Shown here: in pieces, positions 61,001-64,000 of the stretch
How the letters are laid out: each line of letters begins with the position of its first letter
Position numbering within the stretch: the first letter of the stretch is position 1
From: Flavobacteriales bacterium UBA952
Lineage (GTDB): Bacteria; Bacteroidota; Bacteroidia; Flavobacteriales_D; Crocinitomicaceae
Direction of reading: 5' to 3'
DNA length: 64,000 nucleotides
Assembly (NCBI GenBank): GCA_002293185.1
Contig: DBCS01000002.1
Location: 179,708 to 243,707, forward strand
Notes under the pieces: model-generated
Told to the model about the DNA's origin: nothing
Seen by the model: the letters and a program-made list of their open reading frames with translations, nothing else
The model's database searches: none
Made by a program: the position numbers and the translations under genes

Positions 61001-64000
61001 GGTCAATAACACGACCTCCCCACAAACCGTCCTCTATAACGTTGTTGGTACATCAGGTGCAACCGGTTGTTCGAGTCCAATTATCCCAGTTTGGGTAATT
61101 GTCAATCCGATTCCGATCATGACACCTATGGCCAACCTTACAAGATGTAATGGAGCCGCAGCAGCCATACCAAACTTCAGTTCTTCGGTTACTGGAGCCA
61201 CATATAACTGGACGAACACCAATCCAAATATTGGTCTAGGGTTAAACGGAACAGGTCAACTTCCAGCATTCAACGCCACGAACATCAATTATGCACCGAT
61301 TACCTCAAGTATTCAAGTGAGTTCTTCGTTTACCAACCTTGGACTAACTTGTACGGGTAATACTACCTCATTTAACTTCATTGTAAACCCTACACCAAGT
61401 GCGTATCCGATCAATAACCAGCAATATTGTAATGGAAGCAATACGGCAGCGGTGCCTGTTTTAGGACCAGTTTCGGGTACTGTTTATAACTGGAGTAGCT
61501 CAACACCATCCATTGGTGCACCGGTTTCAGGTTTGGCGAATATCCCGTCATTCCTCACTTCAAACATAGGATCAACACCGGTCCAATCTTCTTTCCAAAT
61601 ACAGCCTTCATATACAAACGCAGGTCAAACTTGCTTTGGATCAGTATCTTCATTCATTGTAACTGTGCAACCGACTCCTACAGTGAACCCTGTTTCAAAT
61701 CAAACCGTTTGTGATGGTGCCAATACAGCTGCAGTGCAGTTTGTTGGAAACTCCAATGCAGTTAGTTTCAACTGGACTTCTAGCTTGCCAAGTATCGGTA
61801 TGTCAGCAAGTGGAGCTGGTAATATTGCGGTCTTCCAGGCAAATAATAACACCAATGCACCTATCACATCGAATATTGCCGTTATTCCAAAAATTGTTTC
61901 AGGATCACTTACATGTTCAGGGCCAACAAGTAATTTCTCCATAACGGTGAATCCAATACCAACCGTAGACCCGATTTTACCGCTTACTTTCTGTAACAAT
62001 GGGGTGTCTCAAGTTGATTTTTCTTCTACGTTTATGAATAATAGTCCGAATGTATTCTACAATTGGACCAACTCGAACCCTGCTATCGGGGTTCAGGCTA
62101 CAGGAACAGGAGATATTAACTTTTTGGCTTCAAACAATACAAATGGACTGATACAAGGAACGATTTCGGTTACGCCAATTTATATCAATAACGCCGTTTC
62201 TTGTACAGGAATAACTGAACAAGTTAATATCACGATCAATCCAACGCCTGCGGTAGATACCATCAGTAATGTGCTTGTATGTGCAGGTCAAAATGTATTG
62301 GTTGATTTTTACAGCACCTTCAACGTGCCACAAACCTATTATAACTGGACCACCACCAACCCTTCAATAGGTACTGGTGCAAACGGATCCGGAAGTGGCA
62401 TGTCTTTCACCAGTGTGAACAATACAGCTGTTGCACAATATGCTACTGTCTCCGTGACGCCAGTTTACAGTAATGCAGGTGTTACTTGTTCAGGGGTGGC
62501 TGAAACTTTTGAAATTACAGTCAATCCAATCCCAGTTATCAATGCGGTCAATGACCAAGTGTTGTGTTCAAATATCAATACGGTTCCTATTGCATTTACA
62601 AGTAACGTTCAGAATGCGCAATACAACTGGACCAACAATAATACGCTCATCGGACTTCCAGCTACTGGGGTAGGAAATATCCCAAGTTTTGTAGCAACGA
62701 ATAATGACACCATCCAGCAAAATGCATTGATCAATGTTTCTATTTTGCACACAAGTAATGGACTTACTTGCCAGGGCTTGAATCAATTGTTTAATATATT
62801 GGTCAATCCACTCCCTACCATTGACGCGGTTAATGACCAAACACTTTGTGCCAATACATCCACCGCTGCCGTATTCTTTGACGGCAATATGGTCAATAAT
62901 ACTTATAGCTGGACAAACACAAATCCTGTGATTGGTTTGTCGGATAGTGGTAACGGAAACATCGTTTCATTCACTGCATTGAATCCAACGCTTGTGGCTC
63001 AAACGGCAACGCTTACCGTGACTCCGAATATCCTGATGAACGGCGTGCAATGTAGTGGACAGCCGATTAATTTTGATTTCTTAGTGCATCCAGCACCAAC
63101 TGTAAATCAGGTGCAAGATGTTGCGCTCTGTGAAAATTTCTATTCACCACAATTCACTTTTGGTGGTCAATTCAGCGGTACGCAGTATACCTGGTACAAC
63201 GACAACACAGCCATTGGTTTAGCAGCTTCTGGCGTCAATACGCTCAATCCATTCTTGGCAACCAATAACACGGTTGTTCCAATTATTGGAAATATCAATG
63301 TGGTGCCAAGTATTCAGTATGGTAACTTAAATTGTTTTGGTTCGCCAATGGAATTCGCCATCACGATCAATCCACAACCGCAAGTAGTAGCCCCACAAAA
63401 CCAAGTGGTGTGTAATGGTGCACAAGTTGCAGCCGTGAACTTCACTGGGCCATCTACCGGCACAACATATGTCTGGACCAACAACAACCCATCGATTGGC
63501 TTAGCAGCCAGTGGCACGGGCAACATAGGTGTGTTTACAGCCAACAACCCAGGCAACACGCCAATAACGGCCACCATTACGGTTACGGCTCAATACGTGA
63601 ATGGCGCACAAATTTGTACAGGTAATGCAGAGACCTTCACCATTACCGTGAATCCTACACCAAACGTAGTGGACCCTGCCAACCAAAACTTATGTGTGGG
63701 CAACCAGTCCTTACCAGTATTATTTAGTGGCAACGTAAGCGGCACCACCTTCGCCTGGACCAACAACAACCCATCTGTTGGCTTACCAGCTAGCGGCACT
63801 GGCAATATTGCGAGCATCACAGGGCAGAACCCGGGCCAAACGCCAATTGTGGCTACCATTGCGGTGCAAGCACAATATAGCAATGCGGGTCAGTTGTGTT
63901 TGGGCAATACCGAGACCTTCACCATTACCGTGAATCCACAACCGCAAGTAGTAGCCCCACAAAACCAAGTGGTGTGTAATGGTGCACAAGTTGCAGCCGT
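43026..64000 (+). CDS. Giant secreted repeat protein, probable adhesin (3' end outside window)
   Basis: The frame opens at the ATG at 43026 and stays open to the window edge: at least 6,991 residues. A signal peptide (residues 1-28, ending 'GKFFAQ') precedes PKD-like domains (to about residue 780; 'YNWVFGNGQTRT', 'YLIDWGDGTPN'). Then come 23 type-A domains of 83 residues (about 783-2694; 'NAGxDFxKTC', 'YxWxPxTGL', 'SGC'). One short Ig-like domain follows, then at least 45 type-B PKD-like domains of about 94 residues (from 2765; 'NPxPTVN', 'VCNG', 'YxWTN', 'SIGLAASGTGNI', 'ITVTP', 'CxG', 'FTITV'). Repeats are nearly free of Lys, Arg and Glu and carry two cysteines each. The shared domain with the neighbouring T9SS protein predicts T9SS export, but the C-terminus is not visible. 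Confidence 0.92.
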   Translation, partial: MRGKLFTQIIFIVASLFAFVAKGKFFAQTPVITNTSFTTIPAASSGTINVCAGSTILFTNTTASNSNNNVTLQSPVLYNWVFGNGQTRTTNGPHAITYNNPGTYTVTLNMTNGGVPIPANGGNIGTVTVVVSAPPTSIPSLVPTNACTNDTVVNGTLIFQTSSGSNSCTCSNSIQGPAIGFTNTANLGGTATIDVYWGGVGVPANGGTSPYTTIPSSALSGNSGTLSSFPGQVSNPSNGHYSGSGAAGTGSYNLIYVVNYGSGCVYSGYAIMSWGAGIIDFAANTSITACNPFDYELAFDNQYPGNTYLIDWGDGTPNTVISYPNLPTLPNYVGHGYDPSCAANGQALPYTITVSAYNSCLNDTIVNTQGPFYVSTAPTASFTQTPGLTICQGQSITFVNTSSSGFSILSGGSCSAASAFQWQVNQSSNTSGVGYLVNGSMGDINAITPLSGSSQIDVSFSQAGTYTVSLEIANNDCGSDIEIKTVTVNPYPVIPNQSTAAICTGGTFVVNPVNNPPNVIVPIGTTYSWTPVTNINIGGAAAGSGSTISGTLTNTTTTVQNQVYTVQATAGGCASPTTFTVTVPVYPNVSINNASITVCNGSAFSFSPSPSGNSIPSGTTYTWTFQDNPNVTGEQNGTASSSNISGTLSTTTYTPTQSVVYTVTANAGGACPTDVFELTVNINAIEPGLIGIDQVYCAGANPDPIDFTTNPSVSGTPSYQWQSSSSANGIYNNISGATSASFDPGASIGQTTYYHVIITSTLNGESCSETSNVVEYLVNPNPVANAGSDFTKNCISNVSGATIGMSPVAGISYSWNPTNDLTPANSSNPFANPSATTTYILTATNNATGCSSTDAVTVTVNLTYPSANAGLDQNKTCTQNQGGASIGTAAVSGNTYLWGPNTNLNTTSSPIVTANPGTTTTYNLTVTNTQSGCTSQDQVTVFVDLSIPAVNAGTDFTKTCTQNPNGMAIGMTPVSGVTYAWSPTTGLNDPNIANPIANPTSTQNYTLTATQTSSGCTLSDQVLVTVNLTVPTAIAGSPFLKTCTQNPNGANIGFAGQTGATYAWTPTTGLANSTASLTNANPSVTTTYTLTATNTASGCTFASTVLVTVDTEVPSVDAGSDFNKTCTVNPNGLQIGMTAVTGVTYAWSPTTGLTNGTVSNPTANPNSNQTYTLTATDNSSGCVATDQVVVTVNITPPVAEAVNNFTIDCIQNTTGAAIGMSAVNGVTYSWSPTTGLTNGSIANPTAAPASTETYVLTATNTLNGCTATDAITVTVNTTPPVANAGNGFTKDCINNTSGSQIGMATASGVNYAWSPSTGLNSTTVSNPTANPSVTTTYTLTATNQSNGCTASSLVVVNVDTQAPLANAGPDVEISCNQNSNGINLGMNAVNGINYTWTPSTGLSANNISAPLATPSVTTPYTFVATNPTNGCSSTDYVTVTVNTADPVANAGADFSIQCNLNPAGNTIGSAALTGHTYSWSPVTGLSDPNIANPLAFPSTTTTYTVTVTNSATGCDATDDITVTVNNTLPIAQVAGPATITCTNANPVSLGATAVNGLTYAWSPSAGLNGTNIANPSANPSVTTTYTLTVTNNTSGCSGSAQVLITVDNTPPVANAGLDQDITCLTNVGGASIGMTGANGISYSWSPTTGLTPSNSATTTANPLATTTYTLSAFNPANGCLATDEVIVNVNNALPVVNAGIDQTVSCTQNAMGAQIGMTPVSNVTYLWTPSTGLSNNAIANPTANPTSTQQYTLTATNTISGCTDNDAVNITVDNTYPTALPSAGFTKTCAQNAGGALIGGPDQAGIDYTWTPSTGLSSSTISNPLANPLVTTTYTVSALNPNNGCATTSNVLVIVNTQAPTANAGQDQLISCTSNNAAPGAPIGMSSVNGIDYSWSPNLNLSATNISNPSANPTSTQTYTLTAYNPSNGCSNTDDVTVSVNLIVPVANAGQDGTITCVTNPSGYQIGTAAVSGLSYSWSPTTGLSASNIAQPNANPSATTTYTLTVTNNSSGCTDTDDVEVTVDNTDPVANAGTGFIKTCINNLGPIQVGMTNVSGIQYSWSPSTGLNDAAASNPTLDASASNIYTLTAYNPNNGCDATDTINVVVNQVLPIPDAGNNFTKTCTQNPNGLVIGTTNLANHTYAWTPSTGLTNTNTSNPTANPTLTTTYTLTLTDNDNGCSATDDIEVTVDIEIPTANAGPDLLRSCTSNTNGAQIGMTPIAGVNYSWTPAAGLNAANIANPTATPTSTTTYELTATDQTSGCTATSSMIFTYDFTVPAVDAGADFTKTCASNQNPNGAVIGFSAVPGMTYAWTPTNGLTNSTAASTHADPIVTTTYTLTATNPTSGCTATDDVTVTVDIDVPIANAGTPFTKTCNTNTSGQQIGMTSVNGVSYAWTPTTGLSASNIANPTANPSVTTTYTLTATDNTSQCSATATVTVTVLITSPTANAGIDVNINCNNIGTPPVLGTTGIAGLTYAWSPTTGLNDYTIAQPTATPISSTNYILTVTNPQTGCVATDNVSVTVNTTAPPINVGTPFSITCVQNNNNATTIGSPGLTGFTYLWSPSTGLSSPTIGQPIANPTTTTTYSLLVTNQTNGCTSTDQITVTVDQVNPIANAGSGGTITCLQTQPIQLGTTTVTGYGYAWTPPTGLSANNISNPTANPGSTTNYTLTVTDTNNGCTDTDLVSVTVSNSAPAVDALVVGNQQTICAGTAITLYGSGANTYTWSNGVTNNQSFVPTSTTTYTVTGTNTTNGCQATDIINITVNPIPTVDPIQSLVLCSGASTGNIDFTGSVPNTVFDWTSSNTAVTTNPTGVGNIPSFTVSNTTPNPIVSTITVTPKFTLNGVECFGTPQTFTITVNPIPTVDAVNSFPICDGTATSAVNFSSSFGVANSTYSWANSNTAIGLGSGSTGNIPSFVATNAGNSPISGIITVTPSANACNGTPMTFTITVNPIPTVNSIASQVLCNNSNSAAINFSGNVSGTVYSWTNSNTAINLGNQGTTNIAVFTATNTTNAPITGNFVVTPSYTNATGTCTGSTTTFNITVNPTPTVNTIQSQSVCVGSSTTAVGFASAFNVAGTTYHWTNSNTNIGLAASGTGDISSFIGTNTTTGPITGLITVTPQITLGGHTCTGTPQTFNITVNPIPTVQDPANIVLCHNESTSGVNFSGTVSNTTYNWANTTTSINLGAANSGNITAFVATNPTNTPVTATITVTPVFGSGNGICTGTSETFTITVNPIPTVNPVSSQSVCVGNLSQAINFTSTFNVAGTVYEWTNTNTSIGIQASNTGNISAFNTVNSTNSVQTGNFSVTPKYTNLLEECVGNPVTFSISVIPTPTVVDPPNLVVCNNASVLAVNFTGAITGATYSWTNTTPSINLAASSTGNIASFNATNISSTPVVAVVQVTPSFTHGTTTCTGNNESFTITVNPTPTVDAISSDAYCVGSTTSSILFSSSFGVAGTTYAWTNSMPSIGLNASGNGNISSFTTTNATNQSISGNIVVTPSANGCLGNTSNFNLTVNPIPTVNSVANQVKCNGTLSDAISFSGAVPGTIYNWTNNNTSINLNASGSGNIPAFTLTNTSNAPITATITVTPTYDFAGEICTGATTSFTITVNPTPTVNQVANQAICVGSSSSIIAFASTFGVNGTTYDWVNDNTATGIAANGSGAFPSFNATNSTTGVITSTILVTPSMTNANESCSGTPMSFTYAVNPIPVMANPLDQIWCHGNQTNVVTFSSNVTGTIYDWSATNTGIGIAASGQGNIGIFGSINTTSSVQTSTVNVTPSFTNGNTTCFGAPQNMVFTVNPTPIVQDPADQVICAGQNTTAISFVGTATQYNWTNSNTSIGLAANSSGDIPTFIGQNTGSVPQTANIIVTPQYIFGGHTCTGSSQSFSISVNPSPIINYSQGTPQVVCSNTATNSVNITSPTPNTNFSWNIPSIPTGISGLNSTSGTNGIIPSYTLVNTTTVPITINFVVSAVTSVGSCPGVSSIYSITVNPSPSAASVNPVVVCNGYQVNNLIFTGTGTSYSWTNDLPSIGLATQGTNQISLFTASNSTASIQTANIAVTPIYQGGGATCSGPVTNFTISVNPTPAVTPTNDLPFCNTAVAPPLSFSGSGTSYNWTNSNTSIGLVASGPNTLPSFTATNTASTPIFATISVLPIFDNGGVVCTGIADQFVITVNPTPTVDDPSNQTVCNQSSTQAVGFTGSATGYSWTNNNQSIGLGTNATGNIIAFTAVNNTNSPLVGTITVTPEYVGAGATCQGSPENFTISVNPTPSLQDPVDQTICNGSSTALVNLVGTGTSYTWANNTTSIGLNASGTGNIPSFTATNNGSSPTAATVTFTPIFEGGGISCPGPTQNMSITVNPTPTMTPPASQVVCNSSITSPVIFSGSATSYSWTNSLPSIGLTSSSTGNIGGFNALNATSVPVTASLVVTPIFTGNQVPCSGPTQSFTFTVNPTPTVNDLPDQTVCNNASTLPLSFTGTGTSYTWTNNAPSIGLVSSGSGNISSFSAVNTSSNPIVATLTVTPQFLNAGVNCVGSPETIDITVNPTPVAIAPTNQVYCNGQAAPITSIAGTATSYSWTNSNASIGLAASGTGNISAFTATNTGFAPITSTVTITPHYLFNGEQCNGLPVSYTITVNPTPIVNVPVDQTVCNGTLTAAIAFQGYTGTLYNWTNSMPSIGLAASGTGDITAFTGQNNGTSPLTGSIQITPEYLNAGLSCFGTAQTFSITVNPAPVIGFSYQNQVICSGGLTPTVSINSTTPNSNITWNVTNAPAGISGLTSTSGTNLIPSFTLVNSTNVAQTVQISASAATAVGGCQGISSVFTITVNPAPTVVPTNPIVECNGNQIGGLTFSGTGTSYTWTNNLPSIGLAASGTNTTTGFTATNGTASIQTATISVTPVFFGNGTTCNGSVSTFTITINPTPVVTPVADFALCNNHVTAPLSFAGTGTSYTWSNSNTSMGLTAVSGTNQLPSYTALNGTGSPISTTISVIPIFVNANVTCPGSQDQFVITVNPTPIVNDPVDQVKCNLEQTVNVNFGGTGTNYTWTNSMPSIGLVASGTGNILAFTALNGGSSPVVATIEVTPLFVGSGASCPGSPQTFSITVNPTPSLIDPPNQTICNGASTALVNLSGTGTSYSWINNTPSIGLNANGNGNISPFTAVNLGSTPVTAQVVFTPLYTGSGVSCPGPTQTMTFTVNPTPTMSAPAAQVVCNATSTQAVNFTGSATSYTWINSLPSIGLSASGNGNISSFSAVNNGSVPVSSIVTITPVYTGGQVGCNGPTQNFTITVNPSPIVNDLPDQTICNGSSTIPLNFTGSGTSYSWTNTIASIGLGNAGTGNIASFTAVNNTTGALVSTVTVTPQYLNAGLSCSGTQQTIVLTINPTPSATAPGNQIYCNNEVTQGTSIVGTGTNYSWTNSNPAIGLAASGTGNIPSFTATNTGSAPITATISITPRYMNNNVECLGTPVSFTITVNPTPTVNDPGDMAICNGALTPAVNFTGTATQYNWNNTIASIGLASAGINNIGAFNAQNTGSTPLIASINITPIYINGGISCPGIQETFTITVNPTPVANDPNDVTYCHNQNTVPINLTGTGTNYTWTNNNPSIGLGTNGQGLVPIFQTINNSNGPVVATITVTPFYTFGANVCAGPTQNFTISVSHVPTVTNLSNVSICGGSLTNAISFAGTANAFAWTNSNPAIGLVASGTGNVPSFSAINNTAQDVTATINVTPQYISAGVTCPGTTLPFDITVRPTPLVGPIFDQSICNATSFSQSLTSSVPATFEWSAISNPNITGEVFLTQTSSTISNTLTNTTTSIQNVQYTVNAISVPFGCVGPDSLFTIAVVPDVILNIPSTIEICSGATVSAFLNANVPSNYTWFTTFNNPNITGESLTQNTGSVINDVLVNTSSTNQLVIYAVTPTSQLSSCVGATQTIAVTVKPELELLNTDTVVICSGSPVNLTLTANTNVTFNWYANQSVNVTGETLSAVASGNINDVLVNNTTSPQTVLYNVVGTSGATGCSSPIIPVWVIVNPIPIMTPMANLTRCNGAAAAIPNFSSSVTGATYNWTNTNPNIGLGLNGTGQLPAFNATNINYAPITSSIQVSSSFTNLGLTCTGNTTSFNFIVNPTPSAYPINNQQYCNGSNTAAVPVLGPVSGTVYNWSSSTPSIGAPVSGLANIPSFLTSNIGSTPVQSSFQIQPSYTNAGQTCFGSVSSFIVTVQPTPTVNPVSNQTVCDGANTAAVQFVGNSNAVSFNWTSSLPSIGMSASGAGNIAVFQANNNTNAPITSNIAVIPKIVSGSLTCSGPTSNFSITVNPIPTVDPILPLTFCNNGVSQVDFSSTFMNNSPNVFYNWTNSNPAIGVQATGTGDINFLASNNTNGLIQGTISVTPIYINNAVSCTGITEQVNITINPTPAVDTISNVLVCAGQNVLVDFYSTFNVPQTYYNWTTTNPSIGTGANGSGSGMSFTSVNNTAVAQYATVSVTPVYSNAGVTCSGVAETFEITVNPIPVINAVNDQVLCSNINTVPIAFTSNVQNAQYNWTNNNTLIGLPATGVGNIPSFVATNNDTIQQNALINVSILHTSNGLTCQGLNQLFNILVNPLPTIDAVNDQTLCANTSTAAVFFDGNMVNNTYSWTNTNPVIGLSDSGNGNIVSFTALNPTLVAQTATLTVTPNILMNGVQCSGQPINFDFLVHPAPTVNQVQDVALCENFYSPQFTFGGQFSGTQYTWYNDNTAIGLAASGVNTLNPFLATNNTVVPIIGNINVVPSIQYGNLNCFGSPMEFAITINPQPQVVAPQNQVVCNGAQVAAVNFTGPSTGTTYVWTNNNPSIGLAASGTGNIGVFTANNPGNTPITATITVTAQYVNGAQICTGNAETFTITVNPTPNVVDPANQNLCVGNQSLPVLFSGNVSGTTFAWTNNNPSVGLPASGTGNIASITGQNPGQTPIVATIAVQAQYSNAGQLCLGNTETFTITVNPQPQVVAPQNQVVCNGAQVAA
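45372..51107 (+). repeat. Type-A domain array in giant gene, 23 units of about 249 bp
   Basis: There are twenty-three in-frame units starting at about 45372 and ending at about 51107, mean spacing 249 bp. Each has the 'AGxxFxKTC' start and a second Cys in 'SGC/NGC'. They are the same domain family as the array at 38890-42375 on the other strand. DNA identity between units is modest, so this array looks old. Confidence 0.88.
54702..59711 (+). repeat. Duplicated nine-unit block (2 x about 2.5 kb)
   Basis: Type-B units 13-21 (54702-57209) and 22-30 (57210-59711) align one to one. Each block opens with the same atypical long unit ('GISGLNSTSGTN' versus 'GISGLTSTSGTN'). Later partners share private words such as 'PTMTPPASQVVC'/'PTMSAPAAQVVC' and 'NDLPDQTVC'/'NDLPDQTIC'. 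Offsets are 2,502-2,508 bp. Confidence 0.82.
63369..64000 (+). repeat. DNA-identical repeat at right edge (564-bp period)
   Basis: The 68 bases at 63369-63436 recur without change at 63933-64000, exactly 564 bp (two 94-residue units) later. A 26-bp stretch ending '...ACCGTGAATCC' also recurs 282 bp apart (63630 and 63912). This is far higher DNA identity than elsewhere in the array, so the window ends inside a young tandem amplification. Confidence 0.9.

Larger units (their letters stand above)
51318..64000 (+). repeat. Type-B PKD-like domain array, at least 45 units of about 282 bp
   Basis: Units begin at the Asn codon of 'NP(I/T)PTV', first at 51318 and last complete at 63651, with a partial unit from 63933. 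Spacing averages 282 bp. Three variant units (about 60264-61107) and two long variants (54702 and 57210) interrupt the pattern. Confidence 0.9.

Noticed and set aside
38890..64000. Possible CRISPR array because of regular repeats
   Set aside because: Spacings are 249 and 282 bp, units are wholly coding and diverged, and there are no short identical repeats with unique spacers or cas genes.

Overview
The window is chromosomal DNA of a Bacteroidota bacterium. Four observations support this. Several secreted proteins end in a type IX secretion (T9SS) type A sorting domain with the 'YPNP'/'FPNP' start. Promoter-like boxes of the form TAnnTTTG, the Bacteroidota -7 element, lie just upstream of many starts. 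Families typical of the phylum are present (DUF4301, two-domain Nfu, right-handed beta-helix lipoprotein, LipA/CtaA variants). There is little Shine-Dalgarno signal. A Flavobacteriales/Cryomorphaceae-like lineage is my best guess, but no rRNA is present to confirm it. No tRNA, rRNA, IS element, prophage or CRISPR array was seen.

Positions 1-34,600 are mostly housekeeping. They hold a partial small membrane protein, trxA, uvrA, the convergent D-Ala-D-Ala pair dacB/ddl, an acyltransferase coupled to lipA, and a secreted BNR-type T9SS protein. A long minus-strand operon follows (ECF sigma, membrane anti-sigma-like protein, mutL, two rhomboid proteases, EEP hydrolase, glutamine amidotransferase). 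Then come mdh, a beta-helix lipoprotein, a degenerate methyltransferase relative, DUF4301, nfu, recQ, the minus-strand purB / secreted protein / M1 peptidase operon, heme A synthase, a second ECF sigma with an unusual anti-sigma/beta-barrel fusion, and a FabH-like ketosynthase. Many neighbours are coupled by ATGA or TAATG overlaps.

Positions 34,600-43,000 shift to the cell surface: a DUF985 cupin, two tandem paralogous T9SS proteins built on a threefold repeat, and a 1600-residue minus-strand T9SS protein with 14 copies of an 83-residue domain plus three shorter Ig-like domains.

Positions 43,026-64,000 are one open reading frame that runs off the window: a secreted protein of at least 6,991 residues. 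It has a signal peptide, PKD-like N-terminal domains, 23 copies of the same 83-residue domain (type A) found in the divergent 1600-residue neighbour, then at least 45 copies of a 94-residue PKD-like domain (type B). The arrays show higher-order structure: a 5-unit (1,245 bp) period in the minus-strand gene, and a 9-unit (about 2.5 kb) block duplicated in the giant gene. At the right edge units become identical at the DNA level (68 bp repeated 564 bp apart), as if the window enters a younger, still-amplifying array. A palindrome overlaps the likely promoter of the giant gene. This divergent pair is the most striking part of the window; an adhesin or surface-filament role is inferred, not shown.
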